Source of the DNA: Cyathus striatus
Taxonomy: Eukaryota; Basidiomycota; Agaricomycetes; Agaricales; Nidulariaceae
Assembly: GCA_025738555.1 (NCBI GenBank)
Contig: JAOVFP010000020.1
Span: forward strand, 1,426,001 to 1,490,000
Reading direction: 5' to 3'
DNA: 64,000 nt
Part shown: positions 1 to 12,765 of the stretch, piece by piece
Numbering within the stretch: position 1 is the first letter of the stretch
Layout of the letters: each line of letters starts with the position of its first letter
Translations under genes and position numbers: made by a program
Notes under the pieces: generated by a model
What the model was told of the DNA's origin: nothing
Databases searched by the model: none
What the model saw: only the letters and a program-made list of their open reading frames with translations

Positions 1-946
1 TGCAATTGTACATTAAATCCAGTCGCAAGGTTCGTCTGGTCAAATACAACCTTGCTGTCAACAGGTTCAAAGTTACCTAGTAGTACCGGATTAGCGCGGC
101 ATGATATAAGAAGGGCGGATAGGACAAACCAGAAACACCGTTAGGTGATAAGTTGCCTTGAAGTACCGTGGAGCATATCGAGGCAGCGAGTGCAGAAGAT
201 GCAAAAATCAAGGCGATCAGAGACATATTGGTGTTAATAAAGCACAGCATATGTGAGTACTACTGGTAGCAGCAGAATCACGTAGCAGACATTTTATACT
301 AAGTACCTGAAAAGGTCCTCAGGAAGATCGGCAGGAGCACATTGTATTCTTGGAGGGAGTGACTCCAGGTAAACCATATGATACTAGGTATTGCATGGAT
401 GTGGCGATGAGCGGCAGCGCCCCAGTTGCTGTATTTCCGTCTTCCTTTCTGTTGATATGCTCGATAAAAGGTCTCTCGCCCCGTCGTCCCCGTTAACGAG
501 CGCCCATGCTAAACAATGGTATACTTATAACAGTACTTCTGCATGCTTTTGATCATCAATCCATGATACGAACACTGTTTTAACATATGGATTTGACCAC
601 GGAGAAGATCAGGTTACATGAGGTTTTAATTGCTGTTTGTCGATTGTAGCCGAGCTTCCGATGGGTCTTATCATCGCAATGACTTCCACAGTATCGACTT
701 TCACAGCCGGCTGGCATGATCATAATTGACCACACGATAACATTCCATCGGAGAAAGTTCTTCTAACTTGAATCACGACGTGACTTCAAGTCCGACGTCA
801 CGCAGTTCGAAACCCCAACTACGCTTAGGTAGCCTCAAGGATTTGTTAATGGTGGACATGGGAGAGGCCAGCACGCAGTGGCAGCCTTCGAAGCTTGAAA
901 TCAATGGGAGCTGGTGTACACGTAAGAAACTGGAGGTACAACAATA
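1..946. other. Left-edge non-coding stretch
   Basis: No open frame here has an ATG start with recognisable protein features on either strand. The base composition is ordinary, and no tRNA-like box or repeat was recognised. It lies downstream of the minus-strand hydrolase and probably holds its 3' flank. Confidence 0.4.
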
Positions 947-2597
947 TCAATAGTTTCCACTAACAAAGGATATATCTGTATGAAATATACCACTGAACGT
1001 ACATACTATATTCTGATCGTCCGCATTTGCATACCTATAGCTTCTCACACCAGCTAAATATCTTGGTCCCAATGCGCTCACCAGACCATCATAATCAGGT
1101 TCTGTCCCCGAATAAAAAGTCCACAATGAGCAGCAACTTCATCATGCACACCTGCTATGACAACCTTCTCCCATTTCTCACTACCTCCGAGCACTTGCCC
1201 TAGCCCGGTGGGAAGTACAGAGAAATGATGCCCAGACTTAGCTTTGCTTCCCTCTTCCGACTTCTTTTTCTTGTGTTTGAGTATATTCTTCCGCTCCTTT
1301 TCAACCTGTTTTCTTGAGTCGTTCTTAATCTTCAACTCGGCAGGTGAAAGCCCTTGATCTGCTGGCTCTGAATGAATGGAAGAATTAACATCAAGACCGC
1401 TGATCCCATTCTCCAAAAGCGCCATGTCATTGTCCACAACTTCCTCGTTGTGCTCCTTCTTGCTCCTTTCCCTAGCCTCGGAGGTGTCTGAGTCCAGTAA
1501 TTAATCCACAGGTCGCCATCCCATTCTACAAGCTTGGAATACCGTTCCCTTAACCCGCTGGGATCAAACATGCACGAACCGAACTGGAAAGATTCTACGA
1601 TGAATTTCTTTCCAGCGCCTAGTGGATCATCGGCATGTTTCTTCACCCATTGCACGAAACGGGAATCGGAGTGAGTGGATACAAAATCTATCGCCCGGTT
1701 TACAAAAGGAGATGGTGTTCGAATACGAGGAGAATTCGGACTTCCTGGAGAAGGAGGATCAGGATAAATAGGTGAGGGTGAGGGAGGGGGCGAAGGGGCC
1801 TTGTTGAGTGCCGACAACGATGATCCAGAAGCTAACGAGTTGGGTTTGGGACGGACTTCACTTCTGTCAGGAATGGAAATCACCTCTAATATTAGTATAT
1901 AGACGTACCCGTTAGTCTCTTCTTAAAACTCTCCCAATCATCCGTCACTTCTTCATCCACAACCTTTACGTCTGGGCTGGGTTCATCTCCTTCTCCGACC
2001 TAGCACCTTTCTTGTCTCCGTTCTTCGGGAGTAGAGATGCGATTCCACTGACAACCACATGGGGATGCATTCCAAGAAACGGGGTATCGAATGTGATAAC
2101 GCCAAAAATTCGTTTGTGTTTGGATCCTGCCTTGTTATTAGATTTATTCGAAGGATCTGTAGCGGCGTCCACAGCAAGTAGACCGCCCATAGAATGGCCG
2201 ACCAGAATCACAGGGCCTGGTGGTTGGGTTTGCAGCCTAGATTTAAATGCATTAGTACATAGCGTTGGCTTATCGAGAAACACGTTCACCATTCAAGAAA
2301 GTTCTTAACAGCATATGAGATGGGCTTTACAGACTTATAAGTAGGATACAAGCTGCTCTGGAACTTTATATTGAGATGGGAAGGTATATGAGACGATAGA
2401 TACTCTTGAAGATCGTTTGGAAAAGACTGATTAGGGGCCCCGTTAGTATGAGGAACATGATCGAGTACAAATCTAACATACTTGAAACGATGTATCATTT
2501 CCTGTGAACGAGAAAAGATTAAATCGAGGAAGAGATAAGGGACATTGCATGTACCTTGAAACCCGTGTATATAGACCAAATGCACGAGTGTTCCCAT
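947..2597 (-). CDS. Alpha/beta-hydrolase (serine esterase/lipase-like), frame broken by single-base deletions
   Basis: Seen: the start ATG (2597-2595) opens MGTLVHLVYIHGFQ, a beta-strand/oxyanion motif. Exons 2597-2555, 2501-2482, 2426-2290 and 2236 onward join across GT-AG introns. The nucleophile elbow GHSMGG follows, then FDTPFLGMHP, a Pro/Ser-rich linker, WINYW, and a conserved tail with LPTGLGQVLGG and GVHDEVAAHCGLF. A further intron lies at about 1870-1913. Known: this layout fits the DUF676-like serine esterases of fungi; Ser in GHSMG is the expected nucleophile. Odd: three frame changes (about 1985, 1475 and 1092), each repaired by one missing base. The last one precedes DYDGLV, and the frame then runs to a TGA at 947. 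Substrate and location are unknown; no signal peptide is visible. The 3' end is the least certain part. It could be a true pseudogene, but the exon conservation argues against that. Confidence 0.72.
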
Positions 2598-3504
2598 TTC
2601 CTTGGCTGTTCTAAGTTCCCTCAGATGCTGAGCCAGCACAAATGCTATCACACCGCGTCCTGACGACCAAAGTTGAGCCTAAATAACTAGCGAAACGAGC
2701 GTAGTTGTGTACGCAGCATCTGCAAGTCCTAAAGAGGTTTCCCGGATCGTGCCATCGTGGTAAGTGAGAAGCGCGGGTTAGGTGTACAGCCACCAACACT
2801 TTTTTCGCCTATGAAAAATGGCTAATTTATGTAACTGGTAGCAGAAGTGCCTTGCAAATTCAAGTTTAAGCACTTTACAAATTACGACAAGGTTGCAATA
2901 TTTTGTATAAGTATAAAGACGAAATTAGAGTCCAGTTTGAAGTTCCTTCCATGACAGATAAGTGACTTGGTCTCACCAGACTTCGCACCAGGCCGACTTA
3001 GTACCAAGCCACTGACTGCATTTGGACTGCATCCCAGCTCGGCCACTATCACAGGGGATAGGCTACGTCAGACATACCTCTGAGGTACTACCTGCACCAG
3101 TTCACATTTAACTCTCAGCCCCTAGTCTCAGATAAACGGAGTGTCCACAATCAATCCAAAACACTCAACGCCGTAATATTCATCATTCCGATCGAAACTC
3201 ACTTAAAGCGATCGAAGCAATGTCAAAGTGTATTTTTCTACTGAATTATGATATAATGTCTGGTGGTACATCGATAAATACACAGCTATCTGCTTACTAT
3301 TACATTCTAAAGCTCATACCATGCAAGTCATAATTCAAATTCGAAAAGCCTTCTAAGACGAGGGGGGCATTACTTGACCGATAAAGTAAAGAGATAGAGT
3401 CGATATGATATGATGGAAAGCCTATGCGTTCGTGCCAGGAGTGAGAGAGGAAAGTTGTACAAAAATAAAACGTCATGTCAAGAAGCGTCGGATCAATGAT
3501 GGAT
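2598..3504. other. Intergenic region between hydrolase and first MFS gene
   Basis: About 0.9 kb with no supportable frame. It contains the 5' flank of the hydrolase and the 3' flank of the first transporter (both on the minus strand). No repeat or RNA gene was recognised. Confidence 0.4.
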
Positions 3505-5762
3505 TTAGCTGTCAGAAACCTGGCTTTCTTGTTCACGCTTTGCTCGCTTTCGCCGCATGGCGAGGAAACCTGCAGCTCCAAAGGCAAGACCCGACGCAAT
3601 CATCATGATCTACAAGCCACGTTAACAGCCAAGTACAATGCAGCAAGGGAAATACATACACCCGAGAACAGGATCGGTCGAATCCAGTGGTATTCTGGCG
3701 TAAGAAGGGCTCCAGCTATTGGCGTTGCTACAAAAGGGGGGACAGATGAGCGTTACGTTGATGTCATCGATTGCAAAATGCTCACCGAATAGACCCAGGA
3801 AACCTGATTATCGCAGTCGTCAGTCAGTGCATACCTTTGCAAAATGAATGAAGCCGTCATACCTGCAAACAAGAAATATATACCCATACGAGTTCCTATT
3901 TCATTAACATCCTCAGCAACAAGTGCTATCGATAAGCAGCAAACATTAGTTTCCTGTCTCCGTAAATTAAGAACGTTGGTTTCTCACCGATCATGGGCGG
4001 TACGAGGGAGATCGCTGTCAAATAATGCCATAAGTATACGTTCCAAAGATATCAAAGAGACAGAAGAAATACGGTATAGTGCACCTACCTGCACCAGTTA
4101 AGAATCCATAGAATATGCCAAACAGAATCACTCCAACGGCATCCTTTACGGCAATCATAGCGAGTATAATCACGCCAGCGCCTGACAGCGATACCATCAT
4201 GAGCTGGAATACCCCAAACCGCGGTGCAAGTGCGTTCGGTATGATTCGACCGAAGAAACTGGCAGCATTTAGAATGGAGATCTGTCGCCATCGTTCACTC
4301 AGCACTATTACAATAGCGACAACTAGAAAATGCATACTGCGTAAAAGGCAAGGTTGGTGTCAACACCGTGGAGCACCGCGTCAAGCTGTAGATAGAAAAT
4401 AGGGAAGAAGAGGCCACAGAACGCAAATACACCGCTGCGGAATGGTTCAATGACGACGACAGCATCAGATAGGAAGGATCATTTACCCAAGAAGAACCAG
4501 CGCATAGGGGATATCCTTGATATATCGAACAATCGGGAAGTGACTCCCTGTGTTTTCTTTTTTGGGAGGGAGACGTGTACGCATTAGGAAAGTTGCGACT
4601 ATCAAGAGGAACACATTTAGGCCGCCACTAATGCGAACGCCATTATGAAACCCTATATGACTGTTGAAGAGCTTGTTCAGCATGATAGGGTGCAGGATGG
4701 CTCCTACAAGATTATCAGACTCAGCCGAGGACAACACTGTGATAACGAAAGCTTACCGAGTGCTGAGCCGGCCGAAACAATTCCTGCTGCCAGTGCTCGA
4801 CGGCGGCGGAAGTAATGAGAGATTATACCCAATGCTATTTGAGGATGAGCTCGGTCAGTAAATCCAGTCCCACATTCCCGAGTGAAGAAACTACACACAC
4901 GGAACGTAGGAAAGACCACAGCCTATGCTAATACATAAACCTTGAGAAAGAAACACTTGATAATACTGGTTCTTGTGAGATGCAGAAAGTGTGAAAACTG
5001 ACACAGACAATCGTAAGTAAAGCAATCAAAGTTATGAAACGTCAGCTTACTCCCGAGCGCATTAAGTAAAATACTGCCAATCATCAGGTGGTAACTGTAG
5101 AAGTTTTATTGGTCGACAACGTATCTAGTGAGGAAGAGCACATACAAGTATCCACGATCAAAAATACGTCCCACAAAAGCACCCACGGCAAAGTTCAGAC
5201 AGATCTGAGCACCACCTATCCAGCTATGAATGCAGGGTCAGAGTTGAGTGTATGCGGCGTTTCCACCAATACATACCCAATTTCCTCAGCAGTATAGTTC
5301 GTCATGTACTTTCGTACATAGAAGTCTTGAAAGACGCCGAAGGCATTTATATAACTGAAGACGAGATCGTAAGACCATCGCGCAGATGAAATCAATAACA
5401 AGCCTACCCAAAACACGCATATTGGACAAGGAAGCTGTATTCCAAGTCAGCGATTTTGTAAACGTGAATAAAGAATGAAGCACGCACGCTCCAGCAATAG
5501 TTGCCCATGCCTGCCACCCGCCGTCTGGAAAGTCGACAGTTGCCGGTGACTTGACGTCGAGATTATTCTCCTGTTCCACTTTGACCTCAAACATGGCTGA
5601 CTGAGACTCGGAGACAGTCTTGGGAGTAGGTTCCACTGGGACTGTCTGGACAGAAACTTGCGAGGCCTCAGGGGGCTTTACGTTGAAAATGGCAGACTGA
5701 GAAGCACTTGGCCAGGATTGCGAAGTGGCCTTTTCGACATCATGCGTTTCGTGACGTTGCAT
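3505..5762 (-). CDS. MFS transporter, monocarboxylate (MCT)-like, paralogue A
   Basis: Seen: ATG at 5762 (MQRHETHDVEKA), a hydrophilic acidic N-tail of about 80 residues, then PDGGWQAWAT, the MCT-family motif before the first membrane helix. Exons separated by short GT-AG introns carry FGVFQDFYVRKYMTNYT, ISHYFRRRRALAAGIVSAG, HPIMLNKL, ISILNAASFFGRIIP and VKDAVGVILFGIFYG. It ends in a basic tail MRRKRAKREQE with TAA at 3507-3505. Known: MCT-like MFS proteins have 12 helices in the plasma membrane and usually move monocarboxylates or related small acids with protons. The substrate here cannot be inferred. Context: first of three co-oriented paralogues; it is the most divergent of the three and lacks the upstream block shared by B and C. 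No frame break was noticed. The exact exon count is uncertain. Confidence 0.88.
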
Positions 5763-7482
5763 GCTGTGTTACGATGTCAAGACGACTGAGCCAGCAAGAA
5801 GTACAGGGGCGGGCAGTTGGACAGGACGGATGGTCTTTATGGCGGGAGGAAGGAATATAACATCACCTCGGTCGCTTGTAAATAAGTAGCCAGATATCCA
5901 CTTTCGATGCAAGCGACAGGAATGTGGTGCGAGTCGGAGCTGGTTCCGTTTCGCGTCAGAGGTTAGAGAAGGCCAGGCTGTAGAGAAGGTTCAGATTGAT
6001 AACCTTTCAGGTCGATTCTGCGCTCTGAACGTAAACTTGGCGTAAAGTGTGACAGCGCTGGTTCGTCTTGCAAACGAGCCTGTCATTCTCACCAGAAATT
6101 GCGGTGTGAACAAGTGACAAAGGAAGCCCGAGCTAGCACTTACACAACGCTCAACTTCTATTCAGGCTCAACTCAAAGAATCCATCCTCGTGTTGATTGT
6201 TGTTTTCCAACGTCCTCTAAGTCCGCCTCTGCCCACATTCCTTTCATTCATTCAGTCCTCCCCGCCTCCTGCCTGCCTCTCTCTCTCGTCGCACTCTTCC
6301 ACTCGCCATCACCCAAGACAGCGCGAAACCACATCAAATTGATCTTTAAGCTTCCGTGGAATCTATTCATGGTTCACTCACGCTTCCCACATGGACGAAG
6401 CTTGGCGCGACTTCAAACCTTGCAACCGCCCTCATCCGAATCGGAATTTATCCACTCGTCGGACCACGTCGCAGAATGCTCTACCGTTCTACCACCACTC
6501 GGGAGCACTGGGCTTCTGCGCTCTTTCAAGTTTCGACTTCATTTCCAAGTAATCTCAACTCAGTTTCTAAATCACTTTCTGATCTCTGCTTTTCCCACCC
6601 CCTTTATCGACCGCGGTCCAGATCCGACTGTGGAAAAGAATCGGTTCATTTCAACCGTTCACTACTATGTACTGCCTGTCTACTTTTCTCGGCGTCAACC
6701 AGTCGACAAGTTCTTTGCTACGCAACGCCAGGGAACTAGGAAGGCTCCGCATCCATCGGGTGGCCTATGCCATCGGCTTTCCAGAGTAGCTACCACTGAG
6801 GCGGCATTTCACGCCATCATACTGTAAACCTCCTCTACGGGAAGGCGGGTGATAGCACATTACCGCTCGGAAGTGCTTTACTTGCTTCTGTGCTATCTAA
6901 GTCCCAAATTATCTTCTATCGATTGCCACTCTGATCCGTATATTTGAACGTGGATTGCTCATGCTTGCCGGGGGCAATCATTATACGATCTGGAAAGACA
7001 ATGCTCATATTCATACTAATCACCGCCGGCACCATTCTTAAGTATTGATCATTAGATCGCAGCATAGAGTCGGGCAGCGTCAGCACCGGGCATCCTATCC
7101 CATAATCACTTTGTTAAGTTAGTCAGCTTATGGTGCAATGGCTAATTAGAAACCAGCCATGTATGCTGGGTACTAACATCCCCATTTACTGTCTTGAGTC
7201 CTCGAATTTGCGTTGTTGATTTTTCTATGTTGGTACGTGTAACATATACAGATATTATCCTAAGCTCACTCGCCTGTTAAAAAACCTAGCATATTATGTC
7301 AACCATCAACTTGAAGCAACCACAGATTACAGAGTGTATTATAAATATATGTACATACTAATATTACGAGCTGAACCAGTGAACCAGCGACGTACGGTGA
7401 AATCAACGAAAATCCATGCGAGTTCTCAGCCTATCTTCTTTTTTCAAATAAGATTAAAAACTCAATTTTTTTCTCAGAACCG
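5763..7482. other. Intergenic region between MFS paralogues A and B
   Basis: 1.7 kb. A 240-codon open frame at 6099-6827 (plus) has no ATG at its start and no recognisable motif. It is rich in Ser, Pro, His and Phe, as expected from pyrimidine-rich DNA, so I do not call it. The stretch 6823-6960 resembles 9897-10017 upstream of paralogue B, evidence that the duplicated unit includes non-coding flank. A pyrimidine-rich tract at about 6200-6330 looks like a promoter or 5' UTR but has no gene attached. Confidence 0.45.
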
Positions 7483-9565
7483 TTACTGATCATTCTCTGT
7501 AGCTTGTCGCCTAACAAGTAGGTATCCGGAAAGAGAGTAAAATATTCCAGCTCCCCACAGCATGAACTAAAAATAGATCATTAATATTCGCACCGGTAAC
7601 CGATGAGTTTTTCACACTTACTCCGGCAAACAAAATAGCTCGTAACCAATGGTATTCGTCAGTGAGAAGTGCGCCTGCAATCGGGATAGCTGCAACAGTG
7701 CGTGAGCAACATTTTCTCGATAGCACAAAGAATGCGAATGTACCAAATAGCGCTAGGAAACCTAGTGAAAACATCTGTATTAGATAAAGTTCCGGGCTTC
7801 AAGAAACGCAAAATGAAATACCTCCGAAGAAAAAATAGAACCCGATACGGGTTCCCACTTCATTGACGTCTTTTGAGATCATCGCTATGTACCCATACAA
7901 TTAACGTGTGTCCTGTAATCATCCTATTTTAGGTCACTTACCAATCATGGCGGGAGGGAGAGCAATAGCTGAATGTATCATGTAAGTGGTCGTATGCAGA
8001 ATACACTGCCGTACTTACCTCCTCCAGAGAAGAGTCCATAGAAAATTGCGAATAGAATTGTTCCAGTAGCATCTTTTACAGCGGCCATGCACAGGGCGGT
8101 GACTCCAGTGCCAAAAGAAGCAACCACCATTAGTTTAAATACTCCAAACTTGGGGGTCAGAACACCAGGAAGGGTACGACCGAAGATACTAGCAGCGTTC
8201 AGGATTGAGATCTAAATGTCTCATTTGTAAGTAAATGCTTTCATACTCCTTGAACGTCTGAGTCCTTACCGCGTAAAATGCCAGGCGCTTATCCACTCCA
8301 TGCGTGATAGCGTCGAGCTGAATAAAAAACAAAGGGAAAAAGATACCGCAGCACATCAAAACACCGCTTTATTCAATATCACTTCTGTAAGTATTTATAC
8401 CAGCGGTAATCAGCGCACGTACGCAATAAGGATGGCTACATATGGTGGATCCCTGAAAAATGCCGCCACATTAGGTTTCTTGATCGTTCCAGGAGCAGCG
8501 GGTGGTAGCCCAGGGCGCATTATGAGCGATGCTACAATGAGGAGAAATACGTTCAAGGCGGCACTGATGCGAACGCCGTTATGAAACCCGACGGAACCGT
8601 TGATGAGCTGGTTAAGCATAATAGGATGCACTACAGCACCTGAATGAATACACCGGTGAGTAACTTACATACTATTTGTTGTGTTTTGGCATAACGTACC
8701 CAGTGCTGCCGATGCGGAAGCGATTCCCATTACTAGCGGACGTCTACGCCTAAAGTAATGTGATAACACACTAAGGGCTTTAACGCAGAGTGTAAGGATC
8801 TGGCGTAGAATTTGTCTTAAAAATAAATCTCACATGGAACAAAGACCAATCCACAGGATAAGCCAAAACAGAGCCCATGAGATAGGAAAACTTGGTAGTA
8901 TTTGTTTTGGCGTGATACCGATAACGTGAATACTAAGCATTAGAGTCAGGATAGAATTCATTATATAATTGGAAATACTCGCAAGCAACAGCTTGAAGTA
9001 TGACACTAGCGAATAAGAGGCTCTTGCTATAATATCACAATCAGCGCCATGACGTAGTAGGTATGCTGAAGGACGTTTACTCACAAATACCCTTTATCGA
9101 ATAGGCGACCAGACAGAGCACCGAGGGAAAAAAGTAAGAAAATTTGCGTGCCACCAATCCATCTATAGTAAAAATCCAGTAAGCAAACCTTCGCGCAAGA
9201 TAAGGTGTATTGACCCAATTTTGTCCGGAGTGTAGTTCGTTAAATATATCCGAACATAATAATCTTGATATACGCCAAATGTACCAACGTATCCAAATGT
9301 GCAGTATTGGAACAAACATCTGCATGGAAAACTGTGAGTACGCTTCCAATCACATAAATATAACTTTATTGTAATACACTTACACACCGATGAGAGTTAA
9401 CCACCCATGTAACCCACCTTCGGAAACTGTCAGAGGCTCTTGGGCTGCTGTACTCTGAACAGGGGTTTCTCTTCCACTGACAGACTTTTCGCTCGCAGTA
9501 GAGGCTTTCTTTTCACCAACATTTTCTACGTCCTCAGTAACGGTGACGGTACTTTGCGTCTGCAT
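7483..9565 (-). CDS. MFS transporter, MCT-like, paralogue B
   Basis: Seen: ATG at 9565 (MQTQSTVTVTEDVENVG), a short acidic tail, then VSEGGLHGWLTLIG as the MCT motif. Successive exons encode FGYVGTFGVYQDYYVRIY, HPIMLNQLINGSVGFHNGV, AALNVFLLIVASLIMR, ISILNAASIFGRTLP, VKDATGTILFAIFYGLFSGG and IAGALLTDEYHWLRAILF. The last exon, FMLWGAGIFYSLSGYLL, ends in VRRQATENDQ and TAA (7485-7483). Known: 12-helix plasma-membrane MFS carrier of the MCT type. Context: near-identical in many blocks to paralogue C, with which it shares gene structure and an upstream non-coding block, so the two arose by recent tandem duplication. The first-helix exon and the 8.8-9.1 kb exons are weaker by eye. No certain inactivating change was found. 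Confidence 0.85.
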
Positions 9566-10653
9566 TACTAGCACCAGAAATTACTAAAGCCCGTGGGGGG
9601 GTCTCAAGGGACGTTACTACGAAGACATCATGAGATCCATTTTAAATGTGTCATGCCTCACATACCTGCGTAGGTCAGTAAGCCCGAGGTCATGCCCGAG
9701 CGTGAATTGTACTAATTTATACAGCGTTGTTGCCACCTCAGCATGGCCTCATCCTGATACTCACGCTATAATCCATCGGATACCACATGTTGGCATGGTT
9801 CGATATAACTTGTGTAATTGTGATAATGGGAAACTTGAATTGTAGGGCCCATTCATAGTGTATATAACTGGCTTCCATCTTTGTTTTTGGGCGGCATGCT
9901 GTAAACCTCCATTGCCAGTAAATACGTGAAACCCAGCAGATTACCCCGCTCGGAATTTCTATAATTGGCCTTTCTGATATTTTGGTGCTATGTATATCGT
10001 TTGCCATTGTGATCGGAACAGCAGTGGTAAAACCTTTGTATATGAGTAGTTGACATGCATACGGGGAATACTCACATTTTCATGACTTTTGATCGTGACG
10101 GTGAGTCGGGTAGTGGACCGTATATACTTCGCTAATCGGCCAGTACTGTGTGCACACTATTTGGTGGGAACAATACCTATACATAGTAACATATGGTCGC
10201 CTCCGATCTCTTGGGCTGGCACACCCATACTATCAGTGTGAAATTTATCCACTGTGCTATATGTAATAATGAAGGTAAATATTATCCTTAACCTAATTAA
10301 CGTTAAAACGTACAAAGGCAATTAGCAATCATGACCTATGGATTAAAGGAATACTATTCTAAAAGCCGCGAACCGCCAAAAAAAACTCCAAGTTAGTAGT
10401 ACTTTGAAGCCTGATGTTATAAGGAGCCTCCCTATGAAGTAGAATAAGTATTAAAATAGGTATCACTATGTACGAGAAAGAACAAAGATTTTATAGGACG
10501 GAATCAAATAAAGTGAGGGAGTTGTGGACTAAGTATGCATGCAGAGGCGGCGGCATCCCGCTGGGCCGATACGACGCATCAAGAATCCCGTGCTCCAATG
10601 GATGTTTTTCCTCCAAATAATAGTATCGACTCAAATTATTCCTCAGAGCCACG
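9566..10653. other. Intergenic region between MFS paralogues B and C, partly duplicated
   Basis: Contains the 5' flank of paralogue B, the 3' flank of C, and segments copied elsewhere: 9601-9700 matches 12790-12936, and 9897-10017 resembles 6823-6960. No protein frame with an ATG start and recognisable features was found. Confidence 0.5.
9669..9700. promoter_or_regulatory. Conserved upstream block of MFS paralogue B
   Basis: The core GTCAGTAAGCCCGAGGTCAT and its neighbours recur almost unchanged at 12905-12936. In both places it lies 100-170 bases upstream of the transporter ATG. It could be a shared promoter element or simply residual duplicate sequence. The function is inferred from position only. 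Confidence 0.4.
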
Positions 10654-12765
10654 TTAATTATTCTGGGCAGCTTGCCTCTTAACAAGTAGGTATCCGGCAA
10701 GACAGTAGAATATGCCAGCTCCCCACAGCATAAACTAAAAGTGACAAGTCAATATTTCCGACACGGGTAAACAGTGAATTTTCACACTTACTCCTGCAAA
10801 TAAAATAGCTCGTATCCAATGGAATTGATCCGTGAGAAGTGCACCGGCAATCGGAATGGCTGTTATGGTAAGTAAGTTACTTCTGTTCGAGATAAGTAAT
10901 AACGAATTTTGAACGTACCAAATAACCCTAGTAGACCTATAATGAAAATATCTGCCTCAGTTCTCAATAACATAGAAGTAAGTTAAATACCTCCGAAGAA
11001 AAAATATATCCCGATACGGGTCCCTATTTCATTGACGTCTTTTGAGATCATCGCTACGTAATTCGAATGAGGTTAGCATACTATGCTCAGTAGATGATAT
11101 TTCGGCGACACTCACCGATCATGATGGGGCCGAGAGCAATAGCTAAAAATTTGAACTCGCGTGTCAATATTTTAGGTTAACATCAGATCTCAGAACAGTA
11201 CTAATATTACCTCCTCCAGAGAAAAGCCCATAGAAAATGGCAAACAAGATCAACCCAGTGGCGTCTTTAACGGCAGCCATGCACAAGGCGCTGACTCCGG
11301 TGCCGAATGTAGCCACAGCCATAAGCTTAAATACTCCAACCTTATGAGCAAAAACACCAGGAAGGGTACGACCAAAAATACTAGCAGCATTTTGGATTGA
11401 TATCTGAACGTAACATGTAAGCCTATGTACTCGGAATCTCTGGCCATTTGAATGCTTACAGCATAAAATGCCAGATTCTTTTCCACACCGTGCGTAACAG
11501 CATCGAGCTGAATAAAAAATAAAGGGAAAAAGATTCCACAAAATGCCAAAATACCGCTACACCACAGCATTTTGGTAGTAAATATTGGATATTTGTCAAC
11601 AGTAATCTGAGGACGTACGCAATAAGAATAGCTACATATGGTGGATCCTTGAAAAATTCCGCCACATTTGGTTTCTTGACTATTCCAGGGGCAGCGGGTG
11701 GTAGCCCAGGGCGCATTATCAATGATGCTACGATGAGAAGAAAGACGTTTAAGGCAGCACTTATGCGTACGCCATTATGGAACCCAATGGGACCATTGAT
11801 AAATTTGTTAAGCATAATAGGGTGCAATACAGCGCCTGATTGAATACACGAGTAAGTAAAATAGACCTTCATTTTGAGTATCGTAGCTTACCCAGTGCTG
11901 CTGCAGCAGAAGCGATTCCCATCGCTACTGGACGTCGGCGTCTAAAGTAATGTGATAAAACACCGAGAGCTTAAAGAGTATAGTAAAGGGTATGACAACT
12001 TTCGTCTTAGAAACGAGAACTCACAGGGAACATAAACAACTCCGCAGGATAGGCCAAAGCAAAGTCCATGGGAAAGGAAAACTTGGTAGTATTTGTTTTG
12101 GTGTGATGCTGATAACGTGAATACTAATGATTTGGAAAGTTAGAATAAATTCATCACAGATGTCAGAATACTCGCAAGCAACTGCGTGGAGAACGACACT
12201 AGTGAATAGGAGGCTTTTGCTGAAATATCAAAGTTAGTTCATCGGCATTATGCTGGGCGAGTAGTACTCACAAGAATCCTCTATCGAAAAGGCGGCCAGA
12301 AATAGCACCGATAGAAAAAAGAAAGAATATTTGGACGCTTCCGATCCATCTATAATGCGGACGTCAGAAAACTTTGGTACGTCAGATGACAAAAATATTT
12401 ATGAACCCAATCTCGTCTGGAGTATAATTCGTTAGATATATCCTAACATAATAATCTTGATATACGCCGAATGTCCCAACGTATCCAAATGTGCAGTACT
12501 GGAACAAACATCTAGACGGATAAATGGTGAGTACACTGCCCAGGTGTATCTATATTAAATATACGTACACACCAACGAGAGTTAGCCACCCATGTAACCC
12601 ACCCTCGGAAACTGTCTGAGACTCTTGCCCTGTAGTCTGGATGGGAGTCACCGCCCTTCCGTTTAGAGACTTCTCGCTCGAGGCAAGGTTCTCAACATCC
12701 TTGCGATCTAGTGCAGTTTCCACGTCCTCGATAGTGGTAACGTCCAATGTGTTATGCGTCTGCAT
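10654..12765 (-). CDS. MFS transporter, MCT-like, paralogue C
   Basis: Seen: ATG at 12765 (MQTHNTLDVTTIEDVETA), then VSEGGLHGWLTLVGV. Exons encode FGVYQDYYVRIYLTNYT, HGLCFGLSCGVVYVP, HPIMLNKFINGPIGFHNGV, AALNVFLLIVASLIMR, FPLFFIQLDAVTHGVEKN, FGRTLPGVFAHKVGVFKL and VKDATGLILFAIFYGLFSGG. The C-terminal exon ends LLVKRQAAQNN with TAA at 10656-10654. Known: MCT-type 12-helix transporter. Context: third tandem copy, closest to paralogue B across exons, introns and the promoter-proximal block. Intron positions match those of B. The spacing of the B and C stop codons (about 3.2 kb) gives the size of the duplicated unit. Expression and substrate are unknown. Confidence 0.86.

Noticed and set aside
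1439..1560. 55-base intron candidate (GTATTC...CTCAG) in the hydrolase
   Set aside because: It has good length and ends, but splicing it leaves the wrong phase and a stop, and would remove the conserved WINYW segment. A one-base deletion explains the frame change better.
6099..6827. 240-codon open frame, plus strand
   Set aside because: It opens with TTG, has no ATG until well inside, and shows no domain, splice structure or protein-like periodicity. Its composition follows pyrimidine-rich DNA.
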